DNA from: Candidatus Pelagibacter giovannonii
GTDB taxonomy: Bacteria > Pseudomonadota > Alphaproteobacteria > Pelagibacterales > Pelagibacteraceae
NCBI RefSeq assembly: GCF_012276695.1
Contig: NZ_CP038852.1
Span: 124,001-188,000 of the forward strand
Length of the DNA: 64,000 nt
Direction: 5' to 3'
Shown here: in pieces, positions 8,502 through 18,115 of the stretch
Layout: each line of letters begins with the position of its first letter
How positions within the stretch are numbered: the first letter of the stretch is position 1
Program-made: the position numbers and the translations under genes
Notes under the pieces: generated by a model
The model's database searches: none
What the model was told of the DNA's origin: nothing
The model's input: only the letters and a program-made list of their open reading frames with translations

Positions 8502-9812
8502 ATGTCTAGTGAAAAAAATTATTTAAATGAAAATTATAAAAGCTTTTTTGAAGACAGCTTATCTGTAACTGATCCGGAATTACATAAAGCCATAAGTGAT
8601 GAGTTAAAAAGACAACAACAACATATAGAACTAATTGCTTCTGAAAATATAGTTTCTCAAGCTGTTTTAGAGGCTCAAGGTTCTGTATTAACAAATAAAT
8701 ATGCAGAAGGGTATCCTGGAAAAAGATACTACAATGGATGTGAGCATGTTGATGTTGCAGAAAATTTAGCCATAGAAAGATTAAAGAAACTTTTTGATTG
8801 TAAATTTGCAAATGCCCAACCACATTCTGGGGCTCAAGCAAATGGAGCTGTATTTTTAGCTCTATTAAATCCCGGTGATACATTTATGGGAATGAGTTTA
8901 AATTCTGGTGGACACATTACTCATGGGTTAAAAATTTCAATGTCAGGTAAATGGTTTAATCCTATAGGGTATGACGTTGATAAAAAGTCTGAACTTATTG
9001 ATTATGATAATGTTGAGAAACTTGCATTAGATCATAAACCAAAACTTATAATTTGTGGTGGTAGTGCTTACTCTAGAGTAATCGACTTTAAAAGATTTAG
9101 AGAGATTGCTGATAAAGTTGGAGCATATTTGATGGTAGATATGGCTCATTTTTCAGGCTTAGTTGCAGGCAAGGGTTATCCAAATCCTTGTGAGCATGCA
9201 CACGTAGTAACCTCAACAACCCATAAAGTTTTTAGAAGTGCTAGAGGTGGAATCATTTTAACAAATCACGAAGACTTAGCAAAAAAATTTAACACAGCAG
9301 TATTTCCTGGTTACCAAGGTGGACCATTGATGCATGTTATAGCTGCTAAAGCTGCTGGTTTTTTAGAGGCTTTGAGGCCAGATTTTAAAGATTACATTAA
9401 ATCAGTTTTATCTAATGCTAAGATTTTATCAGAGACACTTAAAAACAATGGTTTTAAGATTTATTCTGGCGGAACAGATACACACTTAATGTTAGTTGAT
9501 CTAAGACCTTTTAATGTCAAAGGTAATGCTGCTGCTGAAAGTCTTTCAAATGCTAATATTACTTGCAACAAAAATGGAATACCTTTTGATTCAGAAAAAC
9601 CAATGATTACATCTGGTATAAGATTAGGAACTCAAGCAGCAACAACTAGAGGTTTTGGATTAAAAGAATTTGAAAAAGTAGGTAAATTAATAACTAAAGT
9701 TGTAAAGGGTTTGTCCGAAAACCCTGATGATAATAGTAAGATTGAAGAAGAGGTTAGAAATGAAGTTATAGAACTTACATCTCACTTCCCAATATATAAA
9801 AATCTAAAATAA
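8502..9812 (+). CDS. glyA: Serine hydroxymethyltransferase
   Basis: GlyA interconverts serine and glycine, loading one-carbon units on tetrahydrofolate. PLP-enzyme features include '[14 protein letters not shown]', '[15 protein letters not shown]', '[11 protein letters not shown]' and the PLP lysine in '[14 protein letters not shown]'. The ATG at 8502 is preferred over the in-frame TTG at 8496, which lies inside the rpiB stop. The protein is then 436 residues, with a short N-terminal extension before the usual helix. It shares one base with the nrdR start. Confidence 0.97.
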   Translation: MSSEKNYLNENYKSFFEDSLSVTDPELHKAISDELKRQQQHIELIASENIVSQAVLEAQGSVLTNKYAEGYPGKRYYNGCEHVDVAENLAIERLKKLFDCKFANAQPHSGAQANGAVFLALLNPGDTFMGMSLNSGGHITHGLKISMSGKWFNPIGYDVDKKSELIDYDNVEKLALDHKPKLIICGGSAYSRVIDFKRFREIADKVGAYLMVDMAHFSGLVAGKGYPNPCEHAHVVTSTTHKVFRSARGGIILTNHEDLAKKFNTAVFPGYQGGPLMHVIAAKAAGFLEALRPDFKDYIKSVLSNAKILSETLKNNGFKIYSGGTDTHLMLVDLRPFNVKGNAAAESLSNANITCNKNGIPFDSEKPMITSGIRLGTQAATTRGFGLKEFEKVGKLITKVVKGLSENPDDNSKIEEEVRNEVIELTSHFPIYKNLK

Positions 9813-10270
9813 TGATTTGCTCAATTTGTAAAAAAGGTGAAACGTCAGTAGTAGACTCTCGACCTACAGAAGATGGAACGGCCATAAGAAGAAGAAGACT
9901 TTGTGTGTGTGGGGCTAGATTCACAACTTTTGAAAGAGTACAATTTAGAGAAATAATGGTTATTAAAAAAAATGGAAGAAAATCATCTTTTGATAGAGAT
10001 AAACTTTCCAAATCAATTTACATAGCATTAAAAAAAAGGCCTATTGATACCGAAACAACAGAAAAATTTATTAGTCGAACTTCAAGAGCATTAGAGGAAC
10101 TTGGTCAAAGTGAAATTTCATCAAATACAATTGGCACTATGGTTATGGAAGGTTTGAAAGATCTTGATCCGGTTGCATATGTTAGATTTGCATCTGTTTA
10201 TAGAAATTTTAGAGAAGAAAAAGACTTTGTGCAATTTGTGGACAAATTAGATGTCTACAAAAAAAGATAA
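9812..10270 (+). CDS. nrdR: Transcriptional repressor NrdR, with an unusual zinc ribbon
   Basis: NrdR represses ribonucleotide reductase genes through a zinc-ribbon DNA-binding domain and an ATP cone that senses ATP/dATP. The zinc region begins '[18 protein letters not shown]' and continues '[19 protein letters not shown]'. The second knuckle is C31-V-C33 (CxC), where the family has CxxC, so one residue is missing there. The ATP-cone part ('[14 protein letters not shown]', '[13 protein letters not shown]') is normal. It follows glyA and overlaps ribD by 20 bp, the usual alphaproteobacterial context. Confidence 0.95.
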   Translation: MICSICKKGETSVVDSRPTEDGTAIRRRRLCVCGARFTTFERVQFREIMVIKKNGRKSSFDRDKLSKSIYIALKKRPIDTETTEKFISRTSRALEELGQSEISSNTIGTMVMEGLKDLDPVAYVRFASVYRNFREEKDFVQFVDKLDVYKKR

Positions 10271-11350
10271 ATTTTTAAACAAAGATAAAATTTTTATGGA
10301 GCTTGCCTTGCATTTGGCAAAAGCTCAGCATGGACTAACTGGAATTAATCCTTCTGTTGGCTGTGTAATTGTTAAAGATAATGAAATACTCTCAATTGGT
10401 CAAACAGGTTTTAACGGCACACCTCATGCCGAATTTAATGCCATTAAAAATGCAAATGAAAATTTAGAAGGTTCAAAAATGTACGTGACTCTTGAACCTT
10501 GTAGTCATTATGGAAAAACTCGTCCGTGCACAAATATTATAATCAAAAATAAGATTAAAGAAGTTGTGTATGCAGTAGAAGATATTGATAAAAAAGTAAA
10601 AGGTAAAACTCTAAAAATTCTTCAATCTAAAAATATTTTAGTGAAAAAAATTTACTCAAAAAAGAAATTAGTAAATTTTATACACCCTATTTTTTTAATA
10701 GAAAAAATAACCTTCCTTTTGTTACTGGTAAAATTGCAATTTCTAAAAATAATTTGATATATAGCAAAGATACAAAAAGAATTTCAGATATTCATACCGA
10801 TAAATTTACACACTTTCTTAGATATAAAAATGACTCGTTAATGATTTCTTCTAAAACTTTAAACAAAGATAACCCAAAGCTTAACTGTAGACTAGAAGGT
10901 TTGAATAAATTTTCCCCTAAAAGAATAATTCTAGATAGAAACTTAGAAACTAAAAAAAATTCATACATTTTTAAAACCGCAAATAAAAAAAATACTATAA
11001 TTTTTTATCATAACACCAAAACTAAAGTGAAATTAATGTTTAAAAAAAAAGGGATAACTTTAATCAAAGCTAAATTAAATAAAGATAACTTTGATATTAA
11101 ATCAATTTTAAAGAAACTTTATGTCCTTGGTTGCAGGAATTTATTAGTTGAAGGAGGAAATGATCTTTCCAAACACATTGTTAAAAAGAGATTATTTAAT
11201 GAATTTTATCTATACAAATGTGCAAAAAGTTTATCAAAGTCGGTTAATTATAAAGAGTTTAGTTTTCTTAATGAATTAAAGAAAAATTATAAAAATAAAT
11301 TGAAAATTAATAAAAAATTAGGCAAAGATGTGATTACACTTTACAAATAA
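10251..11350 (+). pseudogene. ribD: Riboflavin biosynthesis protein RibD, interrupted by a frameshift
   Basis: RibD has a deaminase and a reductase domain acting after GTP cyclohydrolase in riboflavin synthesis. The deaminase zinc motifs are intact ('GTPHAEFNAI', 'LEPCSHYGKTRPC'). After 'VNFIHPIF' the frame changes within a run of seven Ts at 10690-10696: frame one ends at 10757, while the expected continuation ('NRKNNLPFVTGKIAISKNN') is open in the +2 frame and runs through 'LLVEGGNDLSKH' to 11350. One extra T would restore a full protein. No other lesion is visible, so this is a recent mutation, a slippage site or a base-calling error. It overlaps nrdR by 20 bp and heads the rib genes. Confidence 0.9.
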
Positions 11351-11354
11351 TATT

Positions 11355-11948
11355 ATGTTTAATGGAATAATTTTTAACCAAGGTTTAATTACTAAATTTG
11401 AAAAAAGATCAAAAGGTACTAATATATTTGTAAAAGCTGATTTAAAGTTATCAGGTAAAGACCTAGGTGTATCAGTTGCTTGTGATGGTGTTTGCTTAAC
11501 ATTAATTGATATTAAAAATAAAATAATGGAATTTTATCTTTCAGATGAAACCATACAAAGATCAAAATTCAAATTCTTAAAAATTAATGATAAAATTAAT
11601 CTTGAACTTCCATTAAGATTTGGTCAAAAAATATCAGGTCATATTTGCCAAGGTCACATCGATGCAGTAGCAAAAATTCAGAGTATTAAGAAGATTGACA
11701 AATCGTATTTATTTGACTTTGAGCTTATTAAAAAAGAAAGAGCAAATTTAATTGATAAAGCTTCTATATGTATAAATGGAATTTCTTTAACAATTTCTAA
11801 AGTAACTAAAAAAGGATTTCAAGTTTGGGTTATTCCACACACTTTTAAGCTAACAAATTTATCTTCATTAAAAAAGAGCAGCCTAGTTAATATAGAGATA
11901 GATATCTTATCTAAATACGTTAGAAATTATTTTAATGAAAAAAAATAA
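11355..11948 (+). CDS. ribE: Riboflavin synthase, alpha chain
   Basis: This enzyme dismutates two molecules of 6,7-dimethyl-8-ribityllumazine to riboflavin. The tandem lumazine-binding barrels are visible: the first starts 'MFNGIIFNQGLITKFEK' with 'ACDGVCLTLI', the second centres on 'ISGHICQGHIDAVAKI' and 'ICINGISLTIS'. Length is 197 residues, as usual. It lies between ribD and ribBA and overlaps the latter by 14 bp. Confidence 0.96.
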   Translation: MFNGIIFNQGLITKFEKRSKGTNIFVKADLKLSGKDLGVSVACDGVCLTLIDIKNKIMEFYLSDETIQRSKFKFLKINDKINLELPLRFGQKISGHICQGHIDAVAKIQSIKKIDKSYLFDFELIKKERANLIDKASICINGISLTISKVTKKGFQVWVIPHTFKLTNLSSLKKSSLVNIEIDILSKYVRNYFNEKK

Positions 11949-13035
11949 TTATACATCCATTGAAAGTATAATTAATATCGCTAAGAAGGGTGGTATGTTC
12001 ATCTTAGTCGATGATGAAAAAAGAGAAAATGAAGGAGACCTAATAATATCAACCACTGACTCAAGTGCTAAAAATATAAATTTTATGGCTAAATATGGTC
12101 GTGGATTAATTTGTCTAGCACTAGATAGTGTACAGGCAAAAAGGTTAAATTTATCTTTAATGTCACCAATAAATCAATCAAGAAATAAAACCGCTTTTAC
12201 AATTTCTATTGAAGCAAAAAAAGGAATAACAACTGGGATTTCAGCAAAAGATAGAGCAAAGACAATTAAAATTGCTTCAAAGAAAAATGTAAATAAGAAA
12301 GACATTGTTTCACCAGGACATGTTTTTCCAATCATAGCTAAAGATGGGGGTGTTCTAGTAAGAGCTGGTCATACAGAAGCTTCTGTTGATATTTCAAAAC
12401 TTGCTAAAAAAAATAATTCTGCAGTTATTTGTGAAATAATGAACGAAGATGGTACAATGGCCAAAGGTCAAGACTTATTTAATTTTGCTAAAAAACACAA
12501 TTTAAAGATAGGTAAAATTGAAGACCTTATTGCTTATCGTTTAAAAAAAGAAAAACTAATTAAACTTAAAAAACAATCTGATATTGAAGTTAAAAATCAG
12601 AAATATAAAATTAGAATTTATGAAAATCTTTTAGATGGATCTGAGCACTTTGCTCTAATTAAAGGCAATATTAAAAAAGGGATAATACCAAGAGTTAGAG
12701 TTATTTCATCAAACGTAGTTCAAAATTATTTAATCAATCAACAATTACCAAATTCGTTTAATAAAACTTTAAATTATTTTAAAAAATTCAATAACTGTGT
12801 TTTAGTTTTTATAAAAGATACAAACTTAAAATCTGTTACACAAACACTCAAGGATTATAAGAACAAAGAATTTTATAAAAAGGGAAATGATAAACTTATA
12901 AGAAATTATGGTATCGGAGCTCAAATAATTAAAGATTTAAAGATTAAAAATATGATATTAATTACAAAATCTCTTAAAAAAGTTATTGGTTTAGAGGGTT
13001 ATGATATAAAGATTACCAAACAGGAAATCATTTAA
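11935..13035 (+). CDS. ribB: 3,4-dihydroxy-2-butanone 4-phosphate synthase fused to a degenerate GTP cyclohydrolase II domain
   Basis: The N-terminal half (about residues 1-205) is a DHBP synthase: 'VDDEKRENEGDLIIS' holds the acidic active-site loop, and 'SPGHVFPIIAKDGGVLVRAG' with 'HTEASVDISKLA' follows. It makes the four-carbon precursor of lumazine. The C-terminal half aligns in position with GTP cyclohydrolase II but lacks the zinc cysteine cluster and the RQEGRGIGL-type motif; in their place are 'RVRVISSNVVQNYL' and 'RNYGIGAQIIKDLK'. It is therefore unlikely to open GTP (inference). It is co-transcribed with ribE and ribH. Confidence 0.93.
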   Translation: MKKNNYTSIESIINIAKKGGMFILVDDEKRENEGDLIISTTDSSAKNINFMAKYGRGLICLALDSVQAKRLNLSLMSPINQSRNKTAFTISIEAKKGITTGISAKDRAKTIKIASKKNVNKKDIVSPGHVFPIIAKDGGVLVRAGHTEASVDISKLAKKNNSAVICEIMNEDGTMAKGQDLFNFAKKHNLKIGKIEDLIAYRLKKEKLIKLKKQSDIEVKNQKYKIRIYENLLDGSEHFALIKGNIKKGIIPRVRVISSNVVQNYLINQQLPNSFNKTLNYFKKFNNCVLVFIKDTNLKSVTQTLKDYKNKEFYKKGNDKLIRNYGIGAQIIKDLKIKNMILITKSLKKVIGLEGYDIKITKQEII

Positions 13036-13421
13036 TGAAAAAAAAATATTTAATAGTTATTGCAGATTATTATAAGGATATATCTAATGGCTTATTAAGT
13101 AGTGCAAAGAGCATATTGCCCAAGTCTAGTTTAATAAAAATTATCAATGTCCCAGGTGTTTTTGAAATACCAGTTACTATTTCGAAAAATATTAAAAAGT
13201 ATGATGCTTTTTTAGCTCTCGGTTGTGTTATTAAAGGCCAAACACCTCATTTTGACTTTATTTCTCATTCTTCAACTGATGCAATAATGAAACTATCTGT
13301 AGAAAACAAAAAACCCATTGGTAATGGAATTATTACTTGCCTCAATATGCGTCAAGCTATAGCTAGGAAGAAAAAGGGAAGAGAAGCGGCTCAAGCTGTA
13401 ATATCTGTCCTTTCTCAATAA
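13035..13421 (+). CDS. ribH: 6,7-dimethyl-8-ribityllumazine synthase
   Basis: RibH condenses the RibD-pathway pyrimidine with dihydroxybutanone phosphate to give lumazine, the substrate of RibE. Motifs are 'NVPGVFEIPVTISK', 'LALGCVIKGQTPHFDFIS' with the catalytic His, and 'GREAAQAVISVLS' at the C-terminus. At 128 residues it is shorter than the usual ~150, mainly at the N-terminus. Its first base is the last base of the ribBA stop. Confidence 0.94.
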   Translation: MKKKYLIVIADYYKDISNGLLSSAKSILPKSSLIKIINVPGVFEIPVTISKNIKKYDAFLALGCVIKGQTPHFDFISHSSTDAIMKLSVENKKPIGNGIITCLNMRQAIARKKKGREAAQAVISVLSQ

Positions 13422-13423
13422 CA

Positions 13424-13828
13424 ATGAGAACTCCATACAATCCAAATCAAAGTCCAAGGGTTATAATTATTCAGAAACTATATGGTAATTTTTTTAATGA
13501 TGACACAGATTTAACTTTTCCCAAACATAGATTTAAAAAATTCATTAAAGATGTTGTTTTAGGAACTATTGAGAGAGATGAAGTTATTAAAGAAGAGGTT
13601 AAAAAATATCTAAGTGAAGACTTACAGTTAACTAATTTAGACCAGGTTTTTCAAGTGATAGTAAAGTCTGCTATATTTGAGTTTTTATATAAACCCAAAG
13701 TTTCTACTAAAATAATTATTAAAGAATATCTTGATGCATCAAACTTCTTTTTAGAAGATGGTCAAACTAAATATTTAAATGCAATATTAGACAAGATAGC
13801 TAAAAAAATAAGAACTACTAATGCATGA
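13424..13828 (+). CDS. nusB: Transcription antitermination factor NusB
   Basis: NusB binds boxA RNA with NusE (S10) in rRNA antitermination. The sequence is helical and moderately conserved: 'PRVIIIQKLYGNFF' at the start, then 'VIVKSAIFEFLY' and 'IIIKEYLDASNFF', the typical NusB C-terminal helices. Length 134 and the position between ribH and thiL, a standard order, support the call. It overlaps thiL by 8 bp. Confidence 0.9.
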   Translation: MRTPYNPNQSPRVIIIQKLYGNFFNDDTDLTFPKHRFKKFIKDVVLGTIERDEVIKEEVKKYLSEDLQLTNLDQVFQVIVKSAIFEFLYKPKVSTKIIIKEYLDASNFFLEDGQTKYLNAILDKIAKKIRTTNA

Positions 13829-14780
13829 ATTTGAATTAATAAAAAATTATTTTCAAAAACTTTCTAAAAAATCACTAAGTGCTCTTAATTTGAATGATGA
13901 TATTTTTTTTGATAAAAAAAATAAATTAGCAGTATCAGTCGATACATATATAGAAGACAATCATTTCATAGACTTTAAAAGACCTGAACTTGTTATAAAA
14001 AAAATAATTAGATCATCAATTTCAGACCTTATATGTAAAGGTGTTAAACCAAAATATTATTTTATTTCTGGTTCTGGTAATAAAAAAAGTTTTTCTAAAT
14101 TAAATTTATCAAAAATTAGCAAGTCACTTAATCAAGAACAAAATAAATATAAAATATTTTTAAGTGGTGGAGATACAGTTTTTTCCAACAAGTTAAGTTT
14201 CACAATTACTTCAATAGGTTTTGCTAATAACATTACTTATAGAAACAAAGCTAAAATTAATGATGATATTTATGTCTCTGGAAATTTAGGAGATAGCTAT
14301 TTAGGTCTATTAGTTTTAAAAAATAAAATTAAACTCAATTCAAGATTAAAAAAATATTTTACTAATCAATATTTTATGCCAAATATTCAATTAAAATTAA
14401 TTGATCACCTTAAAAAATTTGCCAACACTTCAATTGATATCTCTGACGGACTATTAGCAGACCTAGATAAGATGATTAATAATCAGAAATTATCTTATAA
14501 AATTTTTTTAAAAAAAATTCCGATTTCAGGTAATCTAAAAAAAATACTTACTCTAAAAAAACTATCCAAGATTAATTACATTTCTAAAGGTGATGATTAT
14601 CAGATCTTATTTACAGCCTCTAAAAATAAAATGAGAATCATAAGAAAAATAGCTTCTAATTGTAGAGTTAAGCTTACAAAAATTGGCTCTATTCAAAGTC
14701 ATGCTGAAAAATCATTCATTATTGATGATAAAAATAGGCAAATTACCCTTAAAAATAAAGGTTATCTTCATAAGTTTTAA
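13821..14780 (+). CDS. thiL: Thiamine-monophosphate kinase
   Basis: ThiL phosphorylates thiamine monophosphate to the active diphosphate coenzyme. It belongs to the PurM-like ATP-binding family. Visible parts are 'AVSVDTYIEDNHFI', 'IRSSISDLICKGVKP', 'KIFLSGGDTVFSN' and the Mg/ATP site 'NTSIDISDGLLADLDKMI'. Length is 319 residues. It closes the rib-nusB-thiL run. The gap to hppA is 86 bp. Confidence 0.93.
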   Translation: MHEFELIKNYFQKLSKKSLSALNLNDDIFFDKKNKLAVSVDTYIEDNHFIDFKRPELVIKKIIRSSISDLICKGVKPKYYFISGSGNKKSFSKLNLSKISKSLNQEQNKYKIFLSGGDTVFSNKLSFTITSIGFANNITYRNKAKINDDIYVSGNLGDSYLGLLVLKNKIKLNSRLKKYFTNQYFMPNIQLKLIDHLKKFANTSIDISDGLLADLDKMINNQKLSYKIFLKKIPISGNLKKILTLKKLSKINYISKGDDYQILFTASKNKMRIIRKIASNCRVKLTKIGSIQSHAEKSFIIDDKNRQITLKNKGYLHKF

Positions 14781-14866
14781 AAAGTTAAATATTGCCTTTT
14801 ATTGCTTTTTTTGTATTGTCCGGACTTTAAACAATAAAATTTAACAACCAAACAACCAAAGGCAAA
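14781..14866 (+). promoter_or_regulatory. Leader region of hppA
   Basis: These 86 bp separate thiL from hppA. They contain two copies of an ATTGC-plus-T-run element (14801-14812), an 8-bp perfect palindrome GTCCGGAC at 14818-14825 that stands out in AT-rich surroundings, and a purine-poor leader ending in AAAGG just before the ATG, a reasonable ribosome site. I cannot place a convincing promoter, but a separate transcription start for hppA is likely because the spacing breaks an otherwise overlapping gene run. Confidence 0.35.
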
Positions 14867-16972
14867 ATGAACTCACTAATAGAAACAATCTTATTATATA
14901 CTATAGCGGCAGGATCACTTTCAATCGTTTATGGTTACTTTACGGGTAGAAATATCCTTAACTCAAGTGCTGGAAATGCTAAGATGCAAGAGATTGCATC
15001 AGCAATTCAAATTGGTGCTAAAGCATATCTAGCAAGACAATATAAAACAATTGCTGTGGTTGGAGTTGTTGTTTTAGTTATTATTTGTGTGGTGTTTAGC
15101 CCATTAGTTGGTTTAGGTTATTTTATTGGAGCTGCATTATCAGGTATAGCTGGTTATGTTGGAATGTTAGTTTCTGTTCAAGCTAACGTTAGAACTGCAG
15201 AAGCGTCAAGAAAAGGTTTAGCTAGTGGTCTTGCTGTTGCATTTAAATCAGGTGCTGTAACTGGCATGTTAGTAGCTGGGTTAGCTTTACTTGCAATTGC
15301 AGTTTATTACTATTTTTTATTAAAAGCAGGAATTGATGACAGAGAAGTTGTAAATGCATTAGTTGCATTAGGCTTTGGTGCCTCTTTAATATCGATTTTT
15401 GCAAGACTAGGTGGTGGAATTTTTACCAAAGGTGCTGATGTTGGTGCTGATTTAGTGGGTAAAGTAGAAGCGGGTATCCCAGAAGATGACCCTAGAAATC
15501 CAGCTGTAATTGCTGACAACGTTGGAGATAACGTTGGAGATTGTGCTGGTATGGCAGCAGATTTATTTGAAACTTACGCTGTAACAATTGTTGCAACAAT
15601 GGTTCTTTCATCTATTTTTTTCTACGGTGATATAAATATGATGATCTACCCTTTAACTATTGGTGGGGCTTGTATCTTAACATCAATTTTAGGAACTTTC
15701 TTTGTTAAACTTGGAAAAAGTAAAAACGTTATGAATGCTTTATATAAGGGGTTTGTAGTTTCTGCTGTTTCTTCATTAATGATTTTATACCCTGTTACTG
15801 ATTATGTAATTGGATTTGCAAGCGAATATACTGTTAATGGTAAAAGTTTTACTGGTATGAGTTTGTATTATTGTGGAATAATTGGTTTAGTTATTACTGG
15901 ATTATTAATCTGGATTACTGAATACTACACTGGAACTGAATACAGACCGGTAAGAAGTATTGCTAAATCTTCTACAACAGGTCATGGAACAAATGTAATT
16001 CAAGGCTTGGCTGTTTCAATGGAAGCTACTGCTGTGCCAGCTTTAATTATTGTTGCCGGTATATTAGCAACAAATTCAATAGCTGGTCTTTATGGTATTG
16101 CTATTTCAGTAACTACAATGCTTGCATTAGCAGGTATGGTTGTTGCTCTTGATGCTTATGGTCCTGTAACAGATAATGCTGGTGGTATTGCTGAAATGGC
16201 TAAATTACCAAATAGCGTTAGAAAAACTACTGATGCATTAGATGCTGTAGGCAATACAACTAAAGCTGTTACTAAGGGATATGCTATTGGTTCAGCAGGT
16301 TTAGGTGCTCTAGTTTTATTCGCAGCTTATGTTGAGGATATCAAGCACTTTTCAGGTGTAGCAGGTTCAAAGCTTGAAGGAATTGTTGTAACTTTTGATC
16401 TATCAAACCCTTACGTTGTAGTTGGTTTATTAATTGGTGGAATGCTTCCATATTTATTTGGATCAATGGGCATGCAAGCCGTAGGTAGAGCGGGTGGTGC
16501 TGTTGTTGTTGAAGTAAGAAGACAATTTAAAAAATATCCAGGTATCATGAAGGGTAAACAAAAACCTGATTATGCTAAATTAGTTGATTTATTAACTTTA
16601 GCAGCAATTAGAGAAATGATTATACCTTCGTTATTACCGGTTCTTTCTCCTATTGTTTTATACTTTGCAATACTAGCTATAGGTGGTCAAGTAGCTGCTT
16701 TAGCTGCTGTTGGTGCAATGTTGTTAGGTGTAATTATTACAGGTTTATTCGTAGCTGTTTCAATGACTGCGGGTGGTGGTGCTTGGGATAATGCAAAAAA
16801 ATATATTGAAGATGGAAATCATGGCGGAAAAGGTTCTGAAGCACATAAAGCCGCAGTAACTGGAGATACTGTTGGGGACCCCTACAAAGATACTGCTGGA
16901 CCTGCTGTAAACCCAATGATTAAGATTACTAATATCGTAGCTTTATTATTATTGGCTGTAATTGCTGGATAA
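14867..16972 (+). CDS. hppA: K+-independent proton-translocating pyrophosphatase
   Basis: This inner-membrane ion pump couples pyrophosphate hydrolysis to proton export, recovering energy from biosynthetic PPi. The 701-residue protein has about 16 hydrophobic segments. The PPi site is seen in '[20 protein letters not shown]' followed by '[20 protein letters not shown]' and the late '[14 protein letters not shown]'. The segment '[20 protein letters not shown]' has lysine where K+-dependent enzymes have alanine, placing it in the K+-independent proton-pumping class by established family rules. Confidence 0.97.
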   Translation: MNSLIETILLYTIAAGSLSIVYGYFTGRNILNSSAGNAKMQEIASAIQIGAKAYLARQYKTIAVVGVVVLVIICVVFSPLVGLGYFIGAALSGIAGYVGMLVSVQANVRTAEASRKGLASGLAVAFKSGAVTGMLVAGLALLAIAVYYYFLLKAGIDDREVVNALVALGFGASLISIFARLGGGIFTKGADVGADLVGKVEAGIPEDDPRNPAVIADNVGDNVGDCAGMAADLFETYAVTIVATMVLSSIFFYGDINMMIYPLTIGGACILTSILGTFFVKLGKSKNVMNALYKGFVVSAVSSLMILYPVTDYVIGFASEYTVNGKSFTGMSLYYCGIIGLVITGLLIWITEYYTGTEYRPVRSIAKSSTTGHGTNVIQGLAVSMEATAVPALIIVAGILATNSIAGLYGIAISVTTMLALAGMVVALDAYGPVTDNAGGIAEMAKLPNSVRKTTDALDAVGNTTKAVTKGYAIGSAGLGALVLFAAYVEDIKHFSGVAGSKLEGIVVTFDLSNPYVVVGLLIGGMLPYLFGSMGMQAVGRAGGAVVVEVRRQFKKYPGIMKGKQKPDYAKLVDLLTLAAIREMIIPSLLPVLSPIVLYFAILAIGGQVAALAAVGAMLLGVIITGLFVAVSMTAGGGAWDNAKKYIEDGNHGGKGSEAHKAAVTGDTVGDPYKDTAGPAVNPMIKITNIVALLLLAVIAG

Positions 16973-16983
16973 AAGGAGTAAGT

Positions 16984-17445
16984 TTATCTTTTTCTTTTAC
17001 CTAAAGGGTCATTAATTTTCTGTCTCATACTAGATAGAAAGTCGTATACAAATGTATTTTTCTTATATTGATTTTCAGTAATTTGTTCAGCAAATTTTAA
17101 ATCTTGCATATTAGTGAGATCTAGAAATTGCTTAGTTTCAAGTAGGCCCATATTATTGATCTCTAGTAATAGTACGTTATTAACCATAATTCTTTCTCTG
17201 CCAAATTTTATAAGAGACGAATTATTGGTTTTTCTTTCAATATAAATCCATAAATCATTATCAAAAGTACTTTTTGTTGATGGTGAACCCAATAATTTTA
17301 AAATATCATTTTTATTTGACCTATTAACAGTAAGCTTTTCTTGCTTTTTATCTAAAAAATGAACACCGTGGTGTTTTTCAACTTTTTTTAAAGTACAAGC
17401 CGAAAAAAATAATGGTATTATAAAAAATATAAATAATTTTCTCAT
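16984..17445 (-). CDS. bamE: Outer membrane assembly lipoprotein BamE (SmpA/OmlA family)
   Basis: BamE is a small lipoprotein of the BAM complex that inserts beta-barrel proteins into the outer membrane. The N-terminus is a lipoprotein signal ending 'LFFSACTLKK' with Cys17. The SmpA/OmlA core is 'VNRSNKNDILKLLGSPST' and 'DNDLWIYIE'. Length is 153 residues. It is divergent from the bc1 chaperone gene, and the two start codons overlap by two bases, leaving no space for separate upstream promoters. Confidence 0.88.
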   Translation of the reverse strand: MRKLFIFFIIPLFFSACTLKKVEKHHGVHFLDKKQEKLTVNRSNKNDILKLLGSPSTKSTFDNDLWIYIERKTNNSSLIKFGRERIMVNNVLLLEINNMGLLETKQFLDLTNMQDLKFAEQITENQYKKNTFVYDFLSSMRQKINDPLGKRKR

Positions 17446-17911
17446 GAATAAAAACTACATAAATATTTACAACAATTTAGTTAAATTAACTAGAAATAAA
17501 GATTTGTATAAAGGTTTTGAAAATCAAGATACTTTCTCTGATAGATTGATATTTTTTTTGCTTCATTTCTCTTTCTTTTTGAAAGTTTATAAGGAAAATA
17601 ATGATAAAAAACTACTTCAGGAAATCTATGATTTTACTTTCAGGCAAGTTGAATTAAGCATCAGGGAGATTGGTTATGGTGATCAATCAATTAATAAAAA
17701 AATGAAAGATTACTTAAACTTATTTTATGGAATGATTGATAAAATTCACAGTTGGGATGAATTAGATACAGAATCTAGAAACTCTATTTTAGTAAATTTT
17801 TTAGATAATTCATCTAATATTGAGTATTTAGTTAAATATTTTGAAAATTTTAGGTTAAATTTAAAAAATAATACTTTAAATTCTTATATAAAAGGTGTAG
17901 TTAAACACTAA
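17444..17911 (+). CDS. Ubiquinol-cytochrome c chaperone family protein (CBP3/UQCC1-like)
   Basis: This matches the CBP3/UQCC1 chaperone family needed for cytochrome bc1 complex assembly in mitochondria and alphaproteobacteria. The core '[20 protein letters not shown]' is the family signature region, followed by '[15 protein letters not shown]' and '[14 protein letters not shown]'. It is predicted to be soluble, 155 residues. Its position opposite bamE and just before rpmF-plsX is a conserved alphaproteobacterial order, although the small protein often found next (DUF177/YceD) is absent here. The start codon overlaps that of bamE. Confidence 0.82.
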
Positions 17912-17918
17912 TTTTATT

Positions 17919-18101
17919 ATGGCTGTACCTAAACGAAAACAATCACCGTCAAGAACCGGAATGAGAAGAGCTCAGAATATGAAGTTCAAATCTACGAATA
18001 TTGTTGAAGATAAGAAATCTGGTGAATACAGATTACCTCATCACTTAGATCTAAAAACAGGTATGTACAGAGGTAGACAAGTTTTAGATCCCAAGGAATA
18101 A
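17919..18101 (+). CDS. rpmF: 50S ribosomal protein L32
   Basis: L32 is a small structural protein of the large ribosomal subunit. The N-terminus '[20 protein letters not shown]' is diagnostic, followed by '[19 protein letters not shown]'. At 60 residues it has the usual length and no zinc cysteines. It lies 7 bp after the chaperone gene and 14 bp before plsX, the usual rpmF-plsX pairing. Confidence 0.97.
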
Positions 18102-18115
18102 AAGTCCAAAATTAA

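Noticed and set aside
15310..15519. Antisense open frame inside hppA, and similar frames inside spoT, gyrA, uvrA and secD
   Set aside because: They mirror strongly conserved coding sequence on the other strand and show no protein-like motifs or starts.
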